Part shown: positions 57,311 to 64,000 of the stretch, one piece after another
Numbering within the stretch: the first letter of the stretch is position 1
Layout of the letters: the number at the start of each line of letters is the position of its first letter
Origin: Morella rubra
Taxonomy: Eukaryota; Streptophyta; Magnoliopsida; Fagales; Myricaceae
NCBI GenBank assembly: GCA_003952965.2
Contig: RXIC02000103.1
Span: 108,695 to 172,694 of the forward strand
Direction: 5' to 3'
DNA length: 64,000 bases
Notes under the pieces: model-generated
The model's input: the letters and a program-made list of their open reading frames with translations, nothing else
What the model was told of the DNA's origin: nothing
Database searches by the model: none
Program-made: the position numbers and the translations under genes

Positions 57311-57651
57311 GGGATAAATGTGTGTACCCGTAGACCCGTTCAAGGGTTAAGACGCGATAAATTATGCGTTTATCGCGTAATAACCCTTGAATTGTCCACA
57401 ATATGGACAGTTTGAGATTGTGTATTCGTGGTTGGACGAGTTCGGTACTTGTGTCCTGTCCAGTCTTGGAAATTCGGTATCATCTACCTTTTGTCTCTGG
57501 GTATACTACTAGCATTGGTGTATGACGTCATACAAATATTTGCCTCCAACGCTGGTGCGTGTATTTGGGGACTGGGGGGAGATGCTGCCGAATTTTTTCC
57601 AGGTATGGATGGACACAAGTTGAACTGATGTTCAACTCCCAAATGCACAAT

Positions 57652-57674
57652 CTTGAATGGGATAGGACCTATCA
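57652..57674 (+). promoter_or_regulatory. Conserved near-palindrome before transposase gene
   Basis: It contains GAATGGGATAGGACCTATCA and is identical over 23 bases to the minus strand of 39983-40005 in element B, in the same position relative to the ATG. Confidence 0.6.
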
Positions 57675-57749
57675 GCTGGGTTAAAAGTCAAGTTACAATG
57701 ATTGGGTGTTTATGAATTACTTAATTTGTGTATTTTTTTTAGATTGGTG

Positions 57750-57897
57750 GCGATGGATAAAAGTTGGGTTTACGAGAAAAATCGGTTTGGTGAAAAGTAT
57801 TCGAGGGGGTCCGTGGGTTTGTCGGTATGGCTGGCTTGTTGTGTAGACTCTCGGGGTCAGATCAGATGTCCGTGTCGAAGTGCAGAAATGTAGTGTT
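57750..57897 (+). pseudogene. CACTA C transposase-associated domain only
   Basis: An ATG at about 57750 opens MDKSWVYEKNRFGEKYSRG and leads to QIRCPCRSAEM. This is the transposase-associated domain that starts TNP2 proteins (compare MDRSWIYEADRL in B). The last Cys-Asn of the motif is lost to a frameshift. TNP2 itself is absent; after about 250 bp the next readable coding is DUF4216. Confidence 0.7.
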
Positions 57898-58149
57898 TCA
57901 AGTGTTGGATAAAAATGGAAGATTCATATATACATTTCGTGTCTTTGTTTTTGATGACCTTCTATATATTGTTGTAGTTCAAGTTTAGTTATCAAAAGGC
58001 CCATGTACAATCGATCGATGAATTGTATTCATTGCACGTGGGCTGATACACGAGTGAATGCGTTATTCTGCATGTATTTTTATGAACGGATGTAGATATC
58101 ATAAAGTACACGGAAAGAAGTCGAAGATCAGAACAGTGGTATTGTAGTA

Positions 58150-58803
58150 TCGGGATCACATGAGGGAAATCCAATAGAATTTTACGGAGGCTTGTAGACA
58201 TTTATGCCATGCAATACTTGCGGGGAAATACTGTATATTTGTTTAAGTGTGATTGGTGGGACGTTGGAGATCACCGTGGAATTCGTATCGACGAGAACTT
58301 TAAGAGCATAAACACTTCCCGACTGTGGTACTTAGAAGATCCATTTGTTTTGGCTAATCAAGCAAGTCAAGTGTTTTATCTAGTTGATAATCTGCATGGA
58401 CCTACATGGCGAGTCGTGCAGAAGTTGTCTTGTAGAAATGCATATGACATTCCCGGCCTGGATCCGGATGGTGAAGTTGATGTAAACGTTGAATCGGGAG
58501 CAGCCATTGCGAATGAAGCGTATCAAGAGGACGATGTCATTGACTTGTTTATAGACTTCTGACAGTTTAACCTTAATCCACTACGGAGGGATGACGTTGC
58601 GCCAAACGTTATCTAAGCTTCTGATGCAATTGATCGGCGAAAGAAAAGGCGTATAGATAGTAATGATGTTTCGAAGGGGATGAAGCAGAAATTGAAGAAA
58701 ATACCGAAGAAAGTGGGGACGAAGATTCGTTTGAAAGTGATAGCGACTTTACTGAGGATGAGGCATCGGGCGATAACGTGCAAGAATCGGATTCTGATTA
58801 ATA
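58150..58803 (+). pseudogene. CACTA C DUF4216-type gene with acidic tail
   Basis: The open block 58209-58562 encodes MQYLRGNTVYLFKCDWWDVG, SRLWYLEDPFVLANQASQVF and WRVVQKLSCRNAYDIPGLD. Upstream, to 58150, frame-shifted EGNPIEFYGGL belongs to the same domain. After the stop at 58562 a further frame gives ASDAIDRRKKRR and an acidic tail (SDSDFTEDEASGD), ending at about 58802. It is the best preserved DUF4216 copy in the window. Confidence 0.7.
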
Positions 58804-58929
58804 ATTTCTTTCAAGTATATTTTCTTTCTAATGTTGATGTTTGCTGAACTATTTTTACTATTACTGTCTCTTTTACCATATCTTTATCGTTTATTTTGTT
58901 ATGTCACAGCTTCTACGGTGAAATGAAGC

Positions 58930-60364
58930 ATGGACGAGAATTTCCTTCAGTTACTGTCTGAAAGTTGCATTGCGCAGTTACTCACGTGTATGAGTCGATC
59001 GAGTTTGGAGAAGAGTCTTGGGTCTGGGTCTGGGAAAACTATCGGTGCATATCCCGGAGGGAGAGTGTGGAGGAGTGTCTTCCACTGCTGCCACTCTATC
59101 GACGAAGATTGGAATGTTGGTCCGAGGGTTAATTCTCGATCTCAGTTAACAAGTGGGCCGATGTTCTTACATAAGTGAAGGAGTACATTGTGGATCGGGT
59201 GTTGGTATGATTAAACTCGTAAACATAGAATTTTTGGTTAAGTGTTTCGTTTATCATTGTAATATTATATGTTTTGGTACTTATGCAGGACCACTTCGAC
59301 CTTGACTACACCCGTCATGAGGACGTGAGGACGGTGGTCGAGACAATGATAATGGCACGTCGAACGCACCAAACCGAATGCATGCGTATTTCAAAATTCC
59401 GAGTAAAGAGGCGGCGTTGCTGAAGCCGCACCCTGATACCATGAAGAACAGTGGAAGGAGTTATGCGATCTGTTCACCAGCGAAGCGTTTATGGTATGTG
59501 AAATATACAAAAACTGTTGCTTAAATATTACATTTTTAATATTTATTACTAAAATGCAGAAACGGCGAGCAAAATAAGAAGAAGATCAATTAAATCTTAG
59601 ACTTTAATGATTATTGTTTGTCAATAACTTTTTGTATTGTATGTAGAAAAATTCAAGAAAGCGGCAATATCAATCTTGCAGAGTTATATAAAAGAATTAT
59701 ACAAACAAAGATGGGATTTGGACCTCGGAAGGAGCGAGAGAAATTTATGTAAGTCGCTTTCATTTTAATCTACTTTATGTAATTTATGTATAGTTTATCT
59801 ACTTTAATGTTTTTGGTAATTATTGTCATTTTTTCAGAACGGATGGATGCCTTCCAGCATCAGTGTGATTTAGAAGGGAAGACTTACACCGAAATTAAAG
59901 TATATTCCGAGATATTGGGCAAGAAGTCGGGATATGTTCGGGGATTAGGACGGGCGGTTAAGCTCCACCTTCATCAACTTTGACTACATAGTCTTCTGAT
60001 CTACAGCACCAACTAGAAAAGGCAAGGGATGATATAGAGGCGATGAGAGCTACTAGAGAAAAAGACTTGCAAGAATTTGCGAAGAAGCAAGCTGAGATGG
60101 AGGCCATGCTGAGGGACCACCGTGAGGAGCAGCGGTGGAGCAAGAACGCATGGAGCAGGAGGAGCGCATGAAAAGGAGCAAGAGCGCATGCGAGTAGAGC
60201 ACGAAGAGCACAGCAAAAGGAACAAGAGCGCATGCAAAGGAAAAAGAGCGCTTATGGGTAGAAATATCGAAGGAGCTGGAGAAGAAAATGTCCTCTGTAA
60301 TGGAGAAGAAAATGAGCAACATGTCAAAGCGACTATTCAGCCAGTTTGGGGGTTCAAAAGGTAG
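58930..60364 (+). pseudogene. CACTA C Transposase_24-like gene with coiled-coil tail
   Basis: Exon-like pieces are separated by AT-rich introns. Near 59.29 kb: DHFDLDYTRHEDV and MARRTHQTECM. Near 59.45 kb: LCDLFTSEAFM-like. 59840-59983: MDAFQHQCDLEGKTYTEIKV, SEILGKKSGYVRGLGRAVK. 60000-60364: a Glu/Arg/Lys coil made of GAGCAAGAGCGCATG-like DNA repeats. The order matches A and B, with clear divergence. It probably codes for the end-binding protein of the GATCGATC family; that pairing is inference. Confidence 0.65.
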
Positions 60365-60544
60365 ATGCATGTATATTGTAATAACTTTTAATTATGTATT
60401 ATTTTCGATTTAAATTAGGATCACCCATATGTTATTATTGATGTTTATTAATGTGAGTTGTATTGTATTATTATTAAAATGTACGTGTTATATTAATATT
60501 TTCTATTATTATTGTTTAGAAAAAAAAAAAAGACGATTCTGTTT

Positions 60545-61085
60545 TACCGTTCGATCGGTATATTCAGCGCGATCGACAGTTGTTGTTTCAACCGATCGAT
60601 TCATCCAATACAACTGTTCGATCGCGCTAATGATTAAAGAACAAATTTATAATCAATTAGTAAATAAATAACGATCGTCTATGTGCAAGCGATCAGTCGG
60701 TACTATAAGCGACCGATTGGTGTAGAAATAGACGATCGATTCTCCTACTAATTGATCGATCGTCAAATATCACTGATCGATCAATTACTAAATTCAAACG
60801 TTCCATCGCTGAATTAAACGACTGATCGTCATGGCATAACGATCGATCGTGATACTTAAGTGATTGATCGCTTATATAAAACATCCAATCATCGTTACTG
60901 AAATGATCGATCATCTATTCTTACCGTGCGATCGTTTAAATGTGTCGATCAATCACCAATACATAATCCGATCGATTGTTAATACGTACCGTTCGATCAT
61001 CTCAAATGTATACCGATCGATCGCGTTTCCAATCGATCCGTTACTTTGTTTTCACTGACCAATCGTCACAATTACCGATCGATCA
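60545..61085 (+). repeat. GATCGATC field 3 of CACTA C
   Basis: Right subterminal array of CGATCGATC words, followed by the TAGTGACGAAA hairpins and the right TIR. Confidence 0.85.
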
Positions 61086-61283
61086 GTAAATTTAGTGATG
61101 AAAAGTTTCCGTCACTAAAAACTTTTCGTGACAAATTTGGGTTTCATCACGAAAACATTTCGTGATGCTCATTCGCTGAAGGAGCTCGTGACGAAAAATT
61201 TCGTCACTATTACTTTTAGTGACGAAATATTAACTTTTAGTGACAAAATACTTTGTCACTAAAAGTCAATTTTTTTTGTAGTG

Positions 61284-61954
61284 AAACCCTAAAAAACGGA
61301 ATAATAAAAAAAGGCTAAAAAAAAATCCTCTGGTTTCCGGGCTTGGATTGCAGCACACTTTTGTCCCAGTAAACGTCGAATTAGAGAAATACCATCTCGC
61401 AATGAATTGTAGCCCCTTGAGATAGATTTCCAACGCATCAAGAATCGCATCTATCTGATATGTGAGTGGAAAGTTACGATCAAAATACTAAAATATGTTC
61501 AGGCTGTCTCCTAGCGAATTTTGGACGTGGACTTCTTGCAGTTTCCTTTTGTGATCTTTTTTCCTTTTTTTTTTTTTTTCTTGATCCAAATTGCTCTCAA
61601 CCCCATGAGTGTCCTCCTTTGAATTTGACTGGGCTTTGACTTGCTCTTTTAGAAACTCTGAAATTAAACATAAAAATCTGCTTAGGAGTATGCCAAAGTA
61701 AATTGCAACTCAATTCAAGAATACACATTAATTCCAATTATTTCTATTCACATTTTAGCATTTTAGTCCAATAATAGGGTATCTAGAGAGCACTTTCGTA
61801 CACTCATCATTTCTTTCCAACCAAAAATTGCTCTACTTGCCAACTTGATCTTGTTCTCTCTTAAATCTATCATTCGGCTAGAAGTTTCAAGAAGGTTCTC
61901 GGTACATTTAAATATCCTAGAGTTTATGGCCACTTGTCCTTCACTAACGTGTCT
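61284..61954. other. Intergenic DNA after CACTA C
   Basis: No gene. It has a 16-T run near 61565 and the phrase GATTTCCAACGCATCAAGAA, of a type common in plant dispersed repeats. Nothing else can be assigned. Confidence 0.4.
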
Positions 61955-62505
61955 CTATTAATAGAATGTAATATGTGACACATTAATTACCATCCGAATA
62001 CTACTTAATTAGTCTAAGAACCTTGTATCCCCCATGTTTACTATTTTAACTTAACTTGATATCATTTAGCTGAAAAAATCCAGGCAGTGGCGGATCCAGG
62101 ACCCAACTTGAAAGAGGCGAACTCTTAAGACAAAATTTTTTTTTTTAAAAAAAATAAAAAAAATAAAAAAATTTTACGTCTAATTTTTTTTTTTTGGCTT
62201 GTCCAATGGGGGGCGCCCGCCCAGGGCCGCCCCCTACATCCGCCACTGCATCCAGGGCATATATAGTCCATTAAAATTTAGTAATTTGCTCAATTTATTT
62301 TATTCTTTTTAGTATTTCCATCACCAATTAACCATGCAGTACTTTTTTATTCCCTAAACATACATTATACTCTACAATTTATAGAGAAAGAGTACCATTT
62401 ATCCGTATATATACTTATAATATGTTTATGTGCTTAATTAGGGCACTTTTCATCACTCCGGAACTAAACATCCTAACCACAATTATAAGGAGATTGAAGT
62501 GGTTT
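61955..62505 (+). repeat. Duplicated genomic segment, copy 2
   Basis: It matches 48960-49080 plus 49855-50155. It holds the MITE at 62085 but not the poly(A) retroelement. Confidence 0.7.
62085..62248 (+). mobile_element. hAT-type MITE, 164 bp
   Basis: The ends are CAGTGGCGGATCCAGG and CTACATCCGCCACTG, an inverted repeat CAGTGGCGGA. Flanks are AATCCAGG (62077-62084) and CATCCAGG (62249-62256), an 8-bp target duplication with one change. Length, CAGTG ends and 8-bp duplication fit hAT MITEs. The interior is A/T runs and GGGCGCCCGCCC. Confidence 0.8.
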
Positions 62506-62532
62506 CCTAATTAATGGAACGGTAGGCGTTGA

Positions 62533-63985
62533 TGTAGCACCCCGAAATTTCTTATTATTAATAAGTATTATTTTAATTTGAATTTTGAACTATTTGAAAA
62601 AGTTATTGTTTTAAAAGTGTTTAAAGTTTGAAATATTGATATGATTTGAAAAGGTTATATTTTTAAAAGTGTTTAAAATTTGAAGAAGAGATATTTTATT
62701 TTATCTCTTTAGATTTAAAGTTTTTGAATTTTAATATGTTTGGATTTTAAAATGGATAGCAACTCAATCTTATCATCTTTTCAAATTTAGAGTCCTTTAA
62801 ATGGGATTGCAATCTAGTCCTTTATAAATCCGTCGGTAATCCTTGCGATGTGTGTTGATTGGGAGAATGATAAATCAAGCGTCTTTTTGAAAGTTCTAGT
62901 CTAGTTTCTTGAGGTCTTGGAGATTGATTGATAAAGGGAGACTGATTGATAAAGGATTCAAGTGTTATGAAGGGCGAGGTAAGCAGGGTTATTGTGCTAG
63001 ATTTTAGACAGAGGTGATATTTGAGAAATTGTATATTTTTTTGAAAACCCTCAATGTTTTATGTGCATTACGTTATGAGAAAATTGTCAAATATTATAGC
63101 ATGAAATGTGTAAACATGAGCTTATTTTTATGTTCAAATTTTATGAATATTTTGATACATTGTTTAAATCAAATCTTTTTTAGTTATGTTATTATTTGAT
63201 AATTTATCTCATGATTTCAATGATACAAATTTCAAAGTGATGGTTATAGTATGATATGTGTATTTTTCAAACCCTGAGGTCAAGTTACAGAGACAGCGCA
63301 TTGGTACCAATTGCAACCATTGAGTGCACCCATTCTGAAACAGAGTGGTTTATTTTGTAGATTCTTACCAGTGCACACTTGGACATAGCCAAGCCTTAGT
63401 AAGAAAGAATTCTACCCATAGTATTGGCTTAGTTCGGTTAATCCCCAAACTAGGTAGTAAATGCACAACCCTATCACAAGGGTAAATGTGACTTATAGTT
63501 ATTGCCAAAGGGATTTTCTATAGTATTATTGTGAAAGAAAATTGTTTTTATCAGTTATAGTTATACTATTATTGGAATGAGATTTACACGTTTTCTATTG
63601 ATTTTGTACTTCTTAAATGTGGCTCCTGAAGTACACCTGCATAATGATTTTACTTATTGAGTTTTTGAACTCACCCCTTATCTGTCCTCTCTTTTCATAT
63701 AGATATTTAGGAGCTTGCAGAGTCATGTTATTTGGCATGGGTGGGTAGTTGAAAAGGAGGCTTAGAATTTCAGTTAGACCGTGTTTTATATTTGTATTTT
63801 TTAATTTTCTAAAGAGTTCTACTAAACGAAGAGTTTTTATCCATTTTTTTAGGTTTTAACGTTGATTTGTTTTGTCAGGATTGGTTTTTTTTGGTGATAA
63901 CTGGGATTTGTGAATTTTACTAATGTTTTCATTTTTCAGCCAATTTTAGTAGAGTATCCGTAACCTGGCCGGGGGTTTTGGGGGT
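62533..63985 (+). repeat. LTR of the solo-LTR family, second copy
   Basis: It starts TGTAGCACCCCGAAATTTC and follows 44972-46283 through ATTGGTACCAATTGCAACC-like, GAGTGCACCCATTCT and TAGTATTATTGTGAAAG-like blocks to GGGGGTGTATGG. The end is not a clean CA, and the five bases before it (GTTGA) do not recur after it. It may be a 5' LTR whose element continues past the window, since GGTACTTGAGA follows where a primer site would be. Confidence 0.65.
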
Positions 63986-64000
63986 GTATGGTACTTGAGA

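Larger units (their letters stand above)
52707..61283 (+). mobile_element. CACTA element C, full length, no TNP2
   Basis: The left end is AACTACTAGAAAATTGAC (two changes from CACTACAAGAAAATTGAC). The right end is CAATTTTTTTTGTAGTG, ending at 61283. Both ends are flanked by AAA, a fitting 3-bp target duplication. Both continue inward with TTTTAGTGACGAAA words. The plus strand carries a Transposase_32-like gene, a transposase-associated domain, a DUF4216 gene and a Transposase_24-like gene. The TNP2 and DUF4218 part is missing between 57.9 and 58.15 kb, so C is non-autonomous. Confidence 0.85.

Noticed and set aside
60013-60370. Minus-strand Cys/Ser/Phe/Leu-rich ORFs of about 100 codons
   Set aside because: They are antisense of the Glu/Arg/Lys coiled-coil repeats of the CACTA C gene, which lack stops on the reverse strand.
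1-64000. A new multi-gene functional system such as a defence or metabolic cluster
   Set aside because: All recognisable coding sequence belongs to transposons, pararetroviruses or kinase fragments, and nearly all is broken. The unusual content lies in insertion structure and terminal repeats.

Overview
This is a gene-poor, repeat-dense piece of a plant nuclear genome, most likely a eudicot. The evidence is endogenous caulimovirid pararetroviruses, a Ty3/gypsy element with a plant-type integrase tail, several plant CACTA (En/Spm) transposons carrying DUF4216, TNP2 and Transposase_24-like genes, a LINE with a zf-RVT tail, and fragments of plant LRR receptor kinases. I see no intact host gene, no rRNA, no tRNA and no CRISPR array. 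Nearly every coding stretch is broken by stops and frameshifts, so most gene entries are given as pseudogenes.

Layout. 1-7.3 kb: a decayed pararetrovirus (EPRV1, minus strand) whose end lies at a TA microsatellite. 7.3-7.9 kb: a dispersed repeat with a second copy at 47.2 kb. 8.0-20.4 kb: CACTA element A (plus strand, no TNP2), apparently split by a 7.1-kb Ty3/gypsy element with 2.2-kb LTRs. 20.4-22.4 kb: AT-rich sequence, a tandem duplication and an AT minisatellite. 22.4-30.2 kb: a second pararetrovirus (EPRV2, minus strand), about one genome long but circularly permuted, inside the minisatellite. 31.3-32.6 kb: a Mutator-like element with long inverted repeats carrying a CEPR2-like receptor-kinase fragment (Pack-MULE). 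34.2-44.1 kb: CACTA element B, the only one here that keeps a TNP2 region, beside an intron donor of a decayed LRR receptor kinase. 45.0-46.3 kb: a solo LTR with a perfect 5-bp target duplication. 47.8-48.9 kb: a LINE fragment. 49.1-49.9 kb: a poly(A) retroelement with a 19-bp target duplication. 50.2-52.1 kb: CACTA remnant D. 52.7-61.3 kb: CACTA element C, full of CGATCGATCG palindromes, with AAA on both sides. 62.1 kb: a small hAT-type MITE. 62.5 kb to the end: a second copy of the solo-LTR family.

How the pieces relate. EPRV1 and EPRV2 share one plan: movement protein, coat protein, zinc knuckle, protease, RT and RNase H, then a second ORF. They broke at different points of the viral circle, both at TA-rich simple repeats. 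EPRV2 keeps its own promoter (TATA box plus four TGACGT motifs) and tRNA-Met primer site. The four CACTA elements share the same accessory genes but fall into two groups by terminal palindrome: CGTTCGAACG or CGTCCGGACG (A, B) and CGATCGATCG (C, D). Several insertions can be dated relative to each other because paralogous empty sites lie in the same window.
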